Assembly (NCBI RefSeq): GCF_009758205.1
Contig: NZ_WRXN01000004.1
Coordinates: forward strand, 62,001-126,000
Source: Chitinophaga tropicalis
Lineage (GTDB): Bacteria; Bacteroidota; Bacteroidia; Chitinophagales; Chitinophagaceae
Length of the DNA: 64,000 nt
Reading direction: 5' to 3'
A program made the translations under genes and the position numbers. Position 1 is the first letter of the stretch, and every line of letters begins with the position of its first letter. Shown here in pieces: positions 8,692 to 17,735 of the stretch. Below the pieces are notes generated by a model. The model did no database searches and had not been told where the DNA came from. It worked only from the letters and a program-made list of their open reading frames with translations.

Positions 8692-10572
8692 CTATTCTAT
8701 TTTGACGTTAAATATAAATGTGACCTGGGCTTTTTTCCCTGTCTCATATTCATAAACCAGCGCCTGCCGGATGGTATATTTATCTCCAACAGCACTGTGC
8801 CCCGGATACTGCCCTATAGAGAAAACATGCGCGGAAGCATCATATTCGGAGAATACACGGGCATTGGTCCCCCAGCTTATGACATTTCCCTGTGCATCGA
8901 ACCAATGACCATAACCATTTGCAGTTGTGGTGGCATTCAATGTTCCATTACTTTCAACAGCATAGAATTTAATTGAGCTGCCCATCAGTTCTGTGATCTT
9001 AGCAGGTTGCAGTACAAAAGCGGTAGCCAATTTTGCCTGATCGACGGAGACTGATTTTCCTGTGTAAGCATTCAGATCCAGGGGAAAGCTAACGTCAAAG
9101 ACAAAACTGGTATCCTTAGGCGTTAAATTTCCATCCAGGTTAATGTAACCTAACAGATTAGTACGACTGAATTTTACCTTATATGGCCATTGCTCATCAT
9201 TGCTCTCATTATCATCCCAGGCATGAGGGGAATAGGTTGCAGGAGCACCAGTTACGACGAACCATAATTTGCTGCAACCGGCAGGTACGGTGAATGAGGC
9301 AGTTCCTGATGTACCTTTAGACATACTACTATATACCCTTGTGCCATTTTCAAGTAAGGCTACGTAACCATAACGCCATCCCGCCTTAGCTGCATCGACC
9401 TGGTTGTAGCCTGCTGCATTGGGAAGCCCTGTAAAAGCAGCTGATATCTGGGTCCCTCCTGCCGGAACGTTTAAAGGAAGAACGTTATAGCCGGTTGTGC
9501 CCGGGCAATGATCGTAAGCTACCTGGAAACTGCCGTCTGACAGTTGGTTCATTTTATAAGTATGTTTGCCGATATAATCTTTGCCGTTCTGCCTGATGGC
9601 ATCCATATCAAAAGTCGTTAACCTGGCAGCTGCATCATAAATCTCGTCGTTGAACTGCTCTGTTGTTATACCGTTCAGCCGCATATATGCCTGGGCAGGA
9701 TCTTCCGGTTGCCTCGCTCCTCTCCAGAGTTTACCGATCATATCGATACCACGCTTATGGGTCCAGTAATAGTGTATGAAATAATTGGCATAACGGGGTA
9801 ATTCATGAATGATATGACGATGGTAATTCTTTACATACTCCCCAAAATAATAGGATGTAAATGCTTCTTTTGGATAGCTCTGAAAGGACTGCCACTGTGC
9901 TGTTTGCTCCCAGAAGCCGTTACCGCCATTTCCACCGAAACCATACCGAAAACCGGCGCCATTTTTCAGATCGCAGTAGACCTGGTACTGGAAGCTATGT
10001 CCTATCTCATGGGCAATGGTAGATCCTACAGGCTGACATGTATTCGGGCTCACCCAAAGCGCCCCGATAACATCATCATAACCGGAGCCTGTAGCCAGCC
10101 ATTGGTCCTGGTAGTACAGGAAGATCATCAGTTTATATTTGTCCAGGTTGGATTTTCCTGTGCCCACTTCCGCAAACTTGAGCTCTGTTACATTATGCTC
10201 GTAGAATGATTCGGCCTTAGCCAGCAGATCATCAATATTTACACGGTATGCAGCGGGAATGCTTGTAGATCCCGGGTCATAGTGCTGGTATTTTTTATCC
10301 CAGAAAACAATAAAGTGAGTTGACTGCCGGCTACGTTTGTAGCTCCAGGTGCTTGTGCTGTCATTGTAATCCATACTACCAAATTCATTCGGCTTGTAAA
10401 TGGACAAAGCCTGCACTTCCAATTTCTTAGGTGCGCCGGAATCTTTAACCAGTGCATCTTTTTTACATGAAGTACAGAATAAAAAGAGGCAGGATAGCAC
10501 AGCTAACAAACCATTACAGAGGAAACCATGCCCTCTCCGGTTGATAAAAACGAGGTTAGTTTTCATAAACAT
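8692..10572 (-). CDS. DUF6055-type secreted putative metalloprotease with C-terminal DUF4859
   Basis: The protein has 626 residues. It has a lipoprotein signal ending FCTSC, with the lipid Cys at about 36. Residues about 80-330 resemble DUF6055: they carry the zinc-protease signature HEIGH (His188, Glu189, His192) and a downstream FWEQTAQW with Glu222 placed like a gluzincin third ligand. A beta-rich middle follows (about 345-470). The C-terminus (about 490-626, from FVFDVSFPLDLNAYTG) looks like DUF4859, a module often attached to Bacteroidota surface enzymes. I infer a surface-exposed metallopeptidase acting on glycoprotein or peptide material; the activity is untested from the sequence. It is monocistronic. 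Confidence 0.8.
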   Translation of the reverse strand: MFMKTNLVFINRRGHGFLCNGLLAVLSCLFLFCTSCKKDALVKDSGAPKKLEVQALSIYKPNEFGSMDYNDSTSTWSYKRSRQSTHFIVFWDKKYQHYDPGSTSIPAAYRVNIDDLLAKAESFYEHNVTELKFAEVGTGKSNLDKYKLMIFLYYQDQWLATGSGYDDVIGALWVSPNTCQPVGSTIAHEIGHSFQYQVYCDLKNGAGFRYGFGGNGGNGFWEQTAQWQSFQSYPKEAFTSYYFGEYVKNYHRHIIHELPRYANYFIHYYWTHKRGIDMIGKLWRGARQPEDPAQAYMRLNGITTEQFNDEIYDAAARLTTFDMDAIRQNGKDYIGKHTYKMNQLSDGSFQVAYDHCPGTTGYNVLPLNVPAGGTQISAAFTGLPNAAGYNQVDAAKAGWRYGYVALLENGTRVYSSMSKGTSGTASFTVPAGCSKLWFVVTGAPATYSPHAWDDNESNDEQWPYKVKFSRTNLLGYINLDGNLTPKDTSFVFDVSFPLDLNAYTGKSVSVDQAKLATAFVLQPAKITELMGSSIKFYAVESNGTLNATTTANGYGHWFDAQGNVISWGTNARVFSEYDASAHVFSIGQYPGHSAVGDKYTIRQALVYEYETGKKAQVTFIFNVKIE

Positions 10573-10813
10573 TAAATTGATAAGGGTTTTATATTAAATA
10601 CTACAGTACGATCTTCCAGGTTTTTCCGGGGGATAACGATCCATTATTCACTATACATCCAGACAGATGTAACTACAGGTCTGTATTAATTAAATGTCAC
10701 AACAACACTTGATAGGCATAAAAGTAAGAATATAAGGATATATCTGTCAGCCATTATTTTAACGCTTATCAACTATATCTTAACACTTTTCTGATAAAAC
10801 GAAGAGGTAGTTT

Positions 10814-11050
10814 TTATGGTTCGATTGAATTTAAGAATGTTCTGGCAACAGCAGCAAAGCGTTCCGGTTGGTCCAGATGGAGGCTGTGGCCAGCGTCGGT
10901 GATCTGTTCAACCTGCAATCCAGGATTAAGATGTTGTAGTTCTTCAGCAACGGCAGGTGAGACCACGCCTTTATCACTGTTGCCTCCGGTCCTGGTATAG
11001 TGTATATTAATATTGTTTGTTTTGCAGATTGCTGTATTCCAGTGGGTCAT
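10814..11050 (-). pseudogene. alpha/beta-hydrolase remnant with internal deletion
   Basis: Only 78 codons remain. The first about 25 (MTHWNTAICKTNNINIHYTR) are the N-terminus of a typical alpha/beta hydrolase. The rest (from DKGVVSPAVAEEL to AGHSLHLDQPERFAAVARTF) is the C-terminus with the catalytic-His motif. The central roughly 180 residues, including the oxyanion loop and nucleophile elbow, are missing, and the junction is in frame (after TGGNS). The product cannot be an active hydrolase. Such hydrolases often lie beside AraC/MFS genes like the divergent pair that follows. Confidence 0.75.
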
Positions 11051-11210
11051 TTATTGTTTTTTCCGGGTGTAAAATTCATGGTAAAGTTAATAGTTATGCA
11101 GAACTGTCATTTTTTCCATACCGCGATTTGTCCTATTATTACCTTGATCCTGTCATACATCTCCAGGAGGTAATTCGTTCCTTTGTAAGAAAATAAATTA
11201 CTACGGAATA

Positions 11211-12074
11211 ATGGGTAAAATAAGCCAAATCCCTATCCGCACTCTGGAGGAAAGAGGAAAGTCTACTTTTGAGATAAGCAGGATAGAACCTTGCGTTAGA
11301 GATTTTAGTATTTATCTTTCAAACATCAAGCACCGGGACGACTATTTTGCATTTATTTACCTGGAATCCGGGAAATGTACTATCACAGTAGACTTTCAAG
11401 CTATTACTTTAACACCCAGTTCTATTTTTTGCATTCAACCCGGACAGGTACATTCCGGCAATTTTACGCCTACTATTTCTGCGTGGATACTATTGGCAAC
11501 AGCAGAATGGATTCCGGCAGAATTTCGCAATTTGCTGATGAACACAACTATTTTAAGCCGGCCTGTAGGCATAAGTACCGATACAGACGTGTTATTGTTC
11601 CGGGATGCCCTTCGTCTTCTTCAGACGTTTGAAGACCGAAATGATTTTTTGACAGAACAAGCAATCAGGTCAATGTTTGACGTCTGTCTCCAGCTGTTTA
11701 TACAACTATTTCAACAGGCTACAGGCAATAGCTGCCAAAGTAATTTAAGACCGGTATTGATCACCCGACAGTTTAAAAGTTTATTATTCTCCAATTTCAG
11801 GCATATGAAAAGCCCTTCAGAATATGCATCCATCTTAAATATTACTCCTGCTTATCTTAACGAAGTTGTAAAAGGAACAACCGGATTTCCAGTTAGCCAT
11901 TGGATACACCAGGAAATTATTTTAGAAGCCAGAAGGTCTCTTTTTTATACCAATACCACGGTAAAAGAAATCGCTTACGCATTAGGATATTCAGATCCTG
12001 CATACTTTATAAGACTGTTTAAGAGGGTTACGGGTATTTCACCTTTACAGTTCCGTCAAAAGTACCTCAAATAG
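11211..12074 (+). CDS. AraC-family transcriptional regulator
   Basis: The protein has 287 residues. The N-terminal half is an AraC-type cupin sensor (about 30-120), seen in FIYLESGKCTITVDF and SIFCIQPGQVHSG. The C-terminal about 95 residues hold two helix-turn-helix units, ASILNITPAYLNEVVKGTTG and VKEIAYALGYSDPAYFIRLFK, followed by GISPLQFRQKY. The DHA2-type efflux gene lies 78 nt downstream in the same direction and the hydrolase remnant is divergent upstream, so this probably regulates the pump. A sequence TTCCTTTGTAAGAAAA just upstream resembles the sequence before the pump gene. Confidence 0.9.
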   Translation: MGKISQIPIRTLEERGKSTFEISRIEPCVRDFSIYLSNIKHRDDYFAFIYLESGKCTITVDFQAITLTPSSIFCIQPGQVHSGNFTPTISAWILLATAEWIPAEFRNLLMNTTILSRPVGISTDTDVLLFRDALRLLQTFEDRNDFLTEQAIRSMFDVCLQLFIQLFQQATGNSCQSNLRPVLITRQFKSLLFSNFRHMKSPSEYASILNITPAYLNEVVKGTTGFPVSHWIHQEIILEARRSLFYTNTTVKEIAYALGYSDPAYFIRLFKRVTGISPLQFRQKYLK

Positions 12075-12099
12075 TCCTGTTATTCCCCCTATCCTACCA

Positions 12100-12130
12100 T
12101 TGTTTACCCTTCCGGTTCCTGGTTTCTTTG
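12100..12130 (+). promoter_or_regulatory. Bacteroidota-type promoter for the efflux gene
   Basis: TTG (12100-12102), 20 nt, then TTTCTTTG (12123-12130) matches the Bacteroidota -33/-7 pattern TTG-N19-21-TAnnTTTG with one mismatch. The pump ATG is 22 nt downstream, so the pump can be transcribed independently of the AraC gene. Confidence 0.45.
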
Positions 12131-12152
12131 TAAAAGAAAATTCAGGAATCAG

Positions 12153-13709
12153 ATGGAAGGTAAAAATACCAATTCAAAAAAGTGGATCCTTGTCATTACA
12201 GCAATGGCCTGTTCTTTAATGGAATTGATTGATACGACAATTGTCAATGTCTCTCTAAGAGAGATCAGCGGTAACATAGGTGCAAGCGTTGCTGAAATAG
12301 GATGGGTTTCTACTGCCTATGGTATAGGAAACGTGATCGTAATCCCACTTTCAGCCATGTTGGCCACCTTATTTGGGAGAAAGCGCTACTATGCTGTTTC
12401 TGTGCTTGTATTCACCATTGCTTCGCTGATGTGCGGCATATCATCGGGGCTTTCAGAGCTTATTTTGTGGCGTTTTATCCAAGGTGTGGCAGGTGGTGGA
12501 TTGCTGGCTACCTCTATGTCGATTGTGCTGGGTGCTTTTCCTCCGGAAGAAGCGAAGACAGCGATGCTGATTTTCGTTCTTGGTGTTTTGTTAGGCCCTA
12601 TTTTCGGGCCGGTACTTGGTGGTTTCATAACAGATACATTGTCCTGGCATTGGATATTTTTTGTTAATGTTCCAATTGGTATCGTATGTACATGGCTGGC
12701 ATGGACTTCTGTTTCCGACCTGGAAGATGCAAAGAGGCCGCCAAAAATTGACTGGGCAGGGATCTTGTTCGTTGCGATTGCATTGGGATGCTTACAATTC
12801 GTTCTGGAAGAAGGCCCCTTACATGATTGGTTTGACAGCAGGAAAATATGTTTCTTCTTTACCGTATCCATGTTGGGTTTTGTTGCTTTTATATGGCGCG
12901 AACTAACAACGGATTACCCTGCAGTTGATCTGAAGCTTTATAAGAATTTCAATCTCTCGATGGGAAACATCATCGGATTGCTTTATGGTATTATTGCTAA
13001 CAGTACCTTGTTCATTTTTCCTTTGCTGGCTCAGCAATCCTTAGGGTGGACAGCTACAAAAACCGGTGCATTTATGATATCGGGAGGTATTGCCGGGGCA
13101 CTTACAATGATCATAGGCAAAAAGCTGTTCCCTGATGCTAATCCAAAGATACTTATCACATCAGGGCTTATATTGATAGTTGTCTCATTAATCCCCATGG
13201 GGTATATTTCCCCGGATGCCAACGAGACGCATTTTTTCTGGTTGTTTATTATACGGAATGCAGGTGCATCACTTCTTGCTCCGAACATGATGAGTCTTTC
13301 CGTCGGTACTTTACGGGGAAAAGAACTTGCGCAGGCATCAGCGCTTTCCACTATGACCAGACAACTGGGAGGTGCGCTGGGCATCGCAATTATCAGCATT
13401 TACACAACCATCAACAGTGCCACAGTTCGCTATCCTCTGGTTGAAAATGTAACGGAATATAACTGGATGGTACAAGAGCGTCTGGTTTATCTTGAACAAA
13501 GTTTTGCAGATGCCGGAATGTCTTCTGACGGCGCTCAGCTGGCAGCCCATCAGATGCTTGAAAATACTGTGGCAGGTCAGCAGATTTTCGTTACTTATAT
13601 CAATGGTTTTTTGGGTATGGCATTTTTATTCATCTTCTGTATCCCGGTGATTTTTTTAATAAAGACGCCGAAAAAGGATAAAGAAAATGTTGCAGCCGAT
13701 GCGCATTAA
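12153..13709 (+). CDS. MFS multidrug efflux transporter, DHA2 (EmrB/QacA) family
   Basis: The protein has 518 residues with about 14 hydrophobic helices, the usual DHA2 size. Signatures include the first-helix motif LMELIDTTIVNVSLREI (motif D1 of DHA2 pumps), the loop 2-3 motif LFGRKRYYAVSV (motif A) and the helix-5 motif C-like segment GVLLGPIFGPVLGGF. It drives drug/H+ antiport across the inner membrane. Such pumps usually work with a membrane-fusion protein and an outer-membrane channel, but neither is next to it. It is downstream of an AraC regulator, with its own promoter candidate. Confidence 0.93.
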   Translation: MEGKNTNSKKWILVITAMACSLMELIDTTIVNVSLREISGNIGASVAEIGWVSTAYGIGNVIVIPLSAMLATLFGRKRYYAVSVLVFTIASLMCGISSGLSELILWRFIQGVAGGGLLATSMSIVLGAFPPEEAKTAMLIFVLGVLLGPIFGPVLGGFITDTLSWHWIFFVNVPIGIVCTWLAWTSVSDLEDAKRPPKIDWAGILFVAIALGCLQFVLEEGPLHDWFDSRKICFFFTVSMLGFVAFIWRELTTDYPAVDLKLYKNFNLSMGNIIGLLYGIIANSTLFIFPLLAQQSLGWTATKTGAFMISGGIAGALTMIIGKKLFPDANPKILITSGLILIVVSLIPMGYISPDANETHFFWLFIIRNAGASLLAPNMMSLSVGTLRGKELAQASALSTMTRQLGGALGIAIISIYTTINSATVRYPLVENVTEYNWMVQERLVYLEQSFADAGMSSDGAQLAAHQMLENTVAGQQIFVTYINGFLGMAFLFIFCIPVIFLIKTPKKDKENVAADAH

Positions 13710-13888
13710 ATGCGAATGATAAATTTAGCGAAGACCGGTAACTATACCAGGCTGAGGCAGCAGAAAATCCAGTAACTGATATAAATATTAGCTGCTAACC
13801 TTTAGGTAACAACTCATATTCTGTAAGTAAATATGGGCTAATATTGCTATTACAATTGAGCATTTTCTAAAGTATAAAACAAAGAATC

Positions 13889-14329
13889 ATGACACTGGAA
13901 ATCTTAAAGACCAAAGAAGAATTAAGGAATTTAATAGATGCCTATGCATATTTAGGCGATGAAAAGAAAATCTCTGAACAAATGGGGTTATTTACACCGG
14001 ATGCTGTATATAAAGTTTATATGAACGACTTTTTAGCAGCAAATGTTTCCGGAACAGATACCCTGGAAAAAGAGTTTAGCGGGCATGCTTCCCTGGTAAA
14101 AACTTATTTTACCCTGAATGGCCAGCATACAGTAAAAATAGATGGGGATACTGCAACAGGCGTTTCTTTTTCCCAAATCAAAATGATAAGAGAGTCTGAA
14201 GGAAAGAATATTCTTACGGACTATAGCGTCAAATATGATGACAAATACGTTCACCAAAATGGGAAATGGTTAATAAAAGAACGTATTGGTTATTTTTTAA
14301 TTGTAGAGGCAAGACCGCTGAATAATTAG
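13889..14329 (+). CDS. NTF2-like (SnoaL-type) protein
   Basis: The protein has 146 residues, a single NTF2/SnoaL-like cone fold. It starts with the helix LKTKEELRNLIDAYAYLGDEK, then GLFTPDAVYKVYM and the late strands NGKWLIKERIGYFLIVEA. Members include polyketide cyclases, dehydratases and many unassigned proteins, so no reaction can be proposed. It stands 179 nt after the efflux gene and converges on an HxlR regulator gene. Genes of this fold are often controlled by neighbouring HxlR proteins. Confidence 0.85.
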   Translation: MTLEILKTKEELRNLIDAYAYLGDEKKISEQMGLFTPDAVYKVYMNDFLAANVSGTDTLEKEFSGHASLVKTYFTLNGQHTVKIDGDTATGVSFSQIKMIRESEGKNILTDYSVKYDDKYVHQNGKWLIKERIGYFLIVEARPLNN

Positions 14330-14376
14330 AGTGACTATTAATTAAGCGCGCCCTATCTAAGCAGTAGTTCTCTTTC

Positions 14377-14411
14377 TATCGTATCTGTAGGCATCTCCTG
14401 CAGATACGATA
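14377..14411. terminator. 15-bp stem-loop between convergent genes
   Basis: Arms 14377-14391 and 14397-14411 pair over 15 nt, with one G-T wobble and a 5-nt loop. Its position between the NTF2-like and HxlR stop codons fits a bidirectional terminator. Confidence 0.65.
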
Positions 14412-14450
14412 ATTGTACACTGGGTATAAGGGAACCAGAATTACCAAAGC

Positions 14451-14855
14451 TTACGATTCAGATTGGGATGAGCGCCCGGAAAATGCTCCACTTCTGATCT
14501 TCTGACGATGCTGAATGCCCCATTTGGTCATTGCGCCTACGACTTCCTCAAGTGTTTGACTGTAAGGTAATAATTGATATTCGATCAGTACAGGATATCC
14601 GATCGATACTTTCTTTTCAAGAAAACCAAGTAGCTCAAGTTCTTTCAGCTCACTGGAAAGTACTCTTGCAGAAATACCTTTAACCTTTTTTTGAATATCA
14701 GTAAATCTATTATTCCCTCTTGCGATGGCAATAATTATCATTAATTTCCATTTGCCCCCGATAGCATATAAAGCATCACTGACAGCAGACAATATCTTTG
14801 TGCATTCATCAGTAAATTCTTTGTTGGTTTCTGCTTTTTTGCTTACCTCTTTCAT
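14451..14855 (-). CDS. HxlR-family winged-helix regulator
   Basis: The protein has 134 residues. The HxlR domain covers about 20-118: ALYAIGGKWKLMIIIAIARG is the family's opening signature, NNRFTDIQKKVKGISARVLSSEL is the recognition region and EYQLLPYSQTLEEVV ends the wing. HxlR proteins are redox- or aldehyde-responsive repressors or activators. A perfect -7 box TACATTTG lies 59 nt upstream on the same strand. It may control the convergent NTF2-like gene or the divergent Rossmann-protein gene (inference). Confidence 0.92.
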   Translation of the reverse strand: MKEVSKKAETNKEFTDECTKILSAVSDALYAIGGKWKLMIIIAIARGNNRFTDIQKKVKGISARVLSSELKELELLGFLEKKVSIGYPVLIEYQLLPYSQTLEEVVGAMTKWGIQHRQKIRSGAFSGRSSQSES

Positions 14856-14913
14856 ATACCCAGTTTTATGAAATTAGCTGCCAGCCTTCAGACAACAGCT
14901 AATAAATTGTAAT

Positions 14914-14921
14914 CAAATGTA
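14914..14921 (-). promoter_or_regulatory. -7 box TACATTTG for the HxlR gene
   Basis: Read on the minus strand this octamer matches TAnnTTTG exactly and is 59 nt from the HxlR start. No clear -33 TTG is found at the usual distance. Confidence 0.35.
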
Positions 14922-14980
14922 ACATAATTCCGTCTTCAATTAAAATAACAAGCCATCTTCCCGGCTGTGGCAGGGTTTTA

Positions 14981-15011
14981 TTGGTGTAAAGCATAAATAC
15001 TCTTACTTTAG
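14981..15011 (+). promoter_or_regulatory. promoter for the Rossmann-fold protein gene
   Basis: TTG (14981-14983), 20 nt, then TACTTTAG (15004-15011) fits the Bacteroidota consensus with one mismatch. The ATG at 15030 is 19 nt after it, leaving a short leader. Confidence 0.45.
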
Positions 15012-15029
15012 ACGAATTAATTCAATAAA

Positions 15030-15827
15030 ATGAAAAAGGTTGGAATTATCGGTTGCGGCTGGCTTGGTTTCAGAATTGCCAAAATATTGTCGGAAAAATT
15101 CCTGATTTATACTACAACAACTACTACAGAAGGGAGTGAGCGATTGAGAGCTGCAGGGTACCACCCCACCGTTGTCAACTTTTCGGATCACCAGTTGCCA
15201 GGACAATCTTCTAAATGGGAACTAATTGACGATATTGATGCATTGATCATAACTATTCCAATTTCAGAGAAGAATTGTGATGCCAGTTCCCTGTATAACA
15301 GAATTCAAAATTTAGCTTCATTTATAGGTGATTTCAAAGGACAGATGTTTCTAATGAATTCAACCGGTGTTTATCCTGATGCAGAAAAAGAATATTCAGA
15401 AGAGGACCTTTCCATTGATAACGTTTCGGGAGAAAGAATGATGAAAAACAGATATCAGCAGGTAAATATTCTGAGATTAGCGGGGTTAATGGGTGATGGG
15501 AGACTTTTGAGCAAATATAATGTTTCAAACCTGGATGCTGTGGTTAATCACGTTCATTACCTTGATATTGCTGCTATAATAATGAAAATGATGGAGCTAG
15601 GTTTGGAAGGTAAACTTTACAATGTGGTTGCTCCACTTCATCCTACAAAAGCAGCAGTGATCAATGCCCAAAAAAACATTCCGTATTCTGAAGAGGGTTT
15701 ACCTGAAGGAAGAAGAATTTCATCAGCTAAATTGATTTCAGAATTAGGCTTCGTGTTTAAATATCCCGATCCCAGATACTTTCATTTAACAGATGGATTT
15801 GAACCGGGAGCAGGGGGAAATAAATAG
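15030..15827 (+). CDS. NAD(P)-binding Rossmann-fold (SDR/epimerase-like) protein
   Basis: The protein has 265 residues. The N-terminus MKKVGIIGCGWLGFRIAK carries the dinucleotide-binding GxGxxG motif. Later segments (FLMNSTGVYPD, ILRLAGLMGDGR, LYNVVAPLHPTKAAV) follow the extended short-chain dehydrogenase pattern of the YeeZ-like group. The usual catalytic YxxxK is replaced by a Tyr-containing GVYPD stretch without an obvious YxxxK, as in many YeeZ relatives, so the activity is uncertain. It is a single gene with its own promoter candidate, followed by a convergent RidA gene. Confidence 0.82.
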   Translation: MKKVGIIGCGWLGFRIAKILSEKFLIYTTTTTTEGSERLRAAGYHPTVVNFSDHQLPGQSSKWELIDDIDALIITIPISEKNCDASSLYNRIQNLASFIGDFKGQMFLMNSTGVYPDAEKEYSEEDLSIDNVSGERMMKNRYQQVNILRLAGLMGDGRLLSKYNVSNLDAVVNHVHYLDIAAIIMKMMELGLEGKLYNVVAPLHPTKAAVINAQKNIPYSEEGLPEGRRISSAKLISELGFVFKYPDPRYFHLTDGFEPGAGGNK

Positions 15828-15903
15828 AGGAAAACTCAAAAGTAAAAATAAGCGCTGAGAATCGCTTAAATGGCTACCCGACTCCATCAGGTACCCGAAT
15901 AAA

Positions 15904-15937
15904 AAGAGCCTGTATCGAACTTATGATACAGGCTCTT
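15904..15937. terminator. 13-bp stem-loop between convergent genes
   Basis: Arms 15904-15916 and 15925-15937 are perfect complements with an 8-nt loop, preceded by A5 and followed by TATTTC, so it can serve as a bidirectional intrinsic terminator. Confidence 0.75.
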
Positions 15938-15940
15938 ATT

Positions 15941-16291
15941 TCATTTCAGTTGTGCAATGCCGGATATTTCCACAGAAGCACCGACAGGCAAATCAGTAAC
16001 AGCAATACAGGTCCTTGTCGGGTATGTGCCGTTAAAATAGCTGCCATATACATTATTCAGCTCAGTATATTGCTTCATATCCTTTAGATATATTACCGTG
16101 CTAACCAGGTCCTGAAAAGAGAGGCCATGCGCTTTCAACTCTGTCAGCAGATTATCCATTACCTGTCTTAACTCAGACTCAAAACTTTCATTTTTAAGTT
16201 TTGAGATGGCCGGATCAATACCCACTTGTCCGGAGATAAATAGAAGATCGTTTGTTTTTAACGAAGGACTGTACGGAATTTTGTTACTCAT
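15941..16291 (-). CDS. RidA family protein (enamine/imine deaminase-like)
   Basis: The protein has 116 residues, slightly shorter than RidA proper (about 128). Family features are the start IPYSPSLKTNDLLFISGQVGID, the middle LVSTVIYLKDMKQYTELNNVYGSYF and the C-terminal PTRTCIAVTDLPVGASVEIS, with the Arg (in TRTCI) that binds substrate carboxylate in active RidA members. RidA trimers hydrolyse reactive 2-aminoacrylate-type enamines. It is upstream (co-oriented, 151 nt) of nothing on its strand inside this block and lies just after the zinc dehydrogenase gene, so read-through from that gene is possible. Confidence 0.92.
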   Translation of the reverse strand: MSNKIPYSPSLKTNDLLFISGQVGIDPAISKLKNESFESELRQVMDNLLTELKAHGLSFQDLVSTVIYLKDMKQYTELNNVYGSYFNGTYPTRTCIAVTDLPVGASVEISGIAQLK

Positions 16292-16442
16292 GTTTCCCTG
16301 TGCTTTAGATGAAGAACTTTAATTGTAATGAAATGAACTGCTTTTTTGCAGCTGCACGTAATTTGTTCTTCAAAATTACGGACATGGTTTCATTAGACAC
16401 AGATACAGATAAGTGTTTGTCTCAGGGTACAGATGAAGAACC

Positions 16443-17453
16443 CTAATCAAGACTGATCATTGCTTTTACAATACCTGCATCAGCAATCAGAGAAGGAAAC
16501 CTTTCCACTGTATCATCAAAATGTATTTTATGAGTAATGTAGCTATCCGGGCTTATCCTGCCGGTCCGAATATTCTCAAGCACGTGATCAAAGTCTTCTC
16601 TGGTAGCATTGCGGCTGCTTAACAACGTCCCTTCCCGCTTATGGAACTCCGGGTGACTGAATTCTATTGTTCCTTTCTGTAATCCCACCAGCACATATCT
16701 GCCTGCATGCGCCATATAGCGGAAAGCATTATTAATTGCATTCCGGTTACCAGTGGCATCAATGACAACAGCAGGCATATCTCCATTCGTTACTTCCCTG
16801 AGTTGTTCCTCCAGGTGATCATCCAAGGCATTGAGGACAATTTTCACCCCGGCAATCTTCTTTGCCCAGGCAAGCCGGTTGTCATTTACATCGATGGCCA
16901 GCACATTCGCCCCTGCAATTGAGGCCATCTCCATTGTAGCCAGTCCAATGGGGCCAGCGCCAACAACCAGAACATTTTCACCGGGGAGGGCTGCAGCGCG
17001 TCTGACCGCATGTGCTGCAATTGCGAAGGGCTCCACCAATGCTAACCTGTCAGGATCCAGTCCTGCCGCTGGCAGCAAAAGGTGGGAAGGAACCATCAGA
17101 AATTCTGCCATTCCACCGTCAATATGCACCCCTATGACCTTCATGTTCTGGCAGCAATTGGTATGACCTCCGCGGCAGGCGATACAACTGCCGCAATATT
17201 GATAAGGAGTAACGGTAACAATATCTCCTTTACGTAATTGCTCTGCATCACCTTCCACAAATTCTGCGGCTAATTCATGCCCCAGGACCCTCGGATAACT
17301 AAAATAAGGCTGTGTTCCTCCAAAAGCATGGATATCTGTTCCACAGATACCAATGCGGCGTATTTTTATAATGGAATGGCCAGGGAGGCATACCGGTTTT
17401 GGAACATCTCTATATTCGAGTTTTCCCGGTTCAATACAAGAAATAATCTTCAT
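16443..17453 (-). CDS. zinc-dependent medium-chain alcohol/sugar dehydrogenase
   Basis: The protein has 336 residues, typical for MDR enzymes. Catalytic zinc ligands are Cys37 (ICGTDIHAF) and His59-Glu60 (VLGHE). The structural-zinc cysteines are 87, 90, 93 and 101 (CGSCIACRGGHTNCC), and the NAD loop is GAGPIGL. It belongs to the threonine/sorbitol/L-galactonate dehydrogenase group, oxidising a secondary alcohol of a sugar acid or polyol with NAD. It follows a xylan-type Sus operon on the same strand by 282 nt. Given the GH95/aldo-keto reductase module in this window, L-galactonate 5-dehydrogenase is an attractive but unproven role; other polyol or sugar-acid substrates are equally possible. 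Confidence 0.9.
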   Translation of the reverse strand: MKIISCIEPGKLEYRDVPKPVCLPGHSIIKIRRIGICGTDIHAFGGTQPYFSYPRVLGHELAAEFVEGDAEQLRKGDIVTVTPYQYCGSCIACRGGHTNCCQNMKVIGVHIDGGMAEFLMVPSHLLLPAAGLDPDRLALVEPFAIAAHAVRRAAALPGENVLVVGAGPIGLATMEMASIAGANVLAIDVNDNRLAWAKKIAGVKIVLNALDDHLEEQLREVTNGDMPAVVIDATGNRNAINNAFRYMAHAGRYVLVGLQKGTIEFSHPEFHKREGTLLSSRNATREDFDHVLENIRTGRISPDSYITHKIHFDDTVERFPSLIADAGIVKAMISLD

Positions 17454-17578
17454 GACTCTTTATTATGTAACATCTCTAATAGACCAGTATAAATGAACTT
17501 TTATTCCTGGTGTAATGCAACTTTTCAATTGACATTCTCTATCAAAAGTACATATAGCATCATTTTCAGACTTTCCTT

Positions 17579-17610
17579 ATATCGATAAAAAAAATGCACT
17601 TTATCGATAT
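17579..17610. promoter_or_regulatory. 11-bp inverted repeat upstream of the dehydrogenase
   Basis: Arms 17579-17589 and 17600-17610 (ATATCGATAAA / TTTATCGATAT) are exact complements with a 10-nt A-rich spacer. It lies 126 nt upstream of the dehydrogenase start and after the Sus operon, so it may be an operator or the operon's terminator. Confidence 0.4.
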
Positions 17611-17735
17611 TTATTCCTTAGGCATATCCGATATCTTCAACCGCTCCTTTAAAAGGAGGCCGGGAAGATCTTCACAGCATAAAGGAAGTACACCGTCAAC
17701 ATTTAATTTGCTGTAATTGCTTTTAAGCTGCATTA

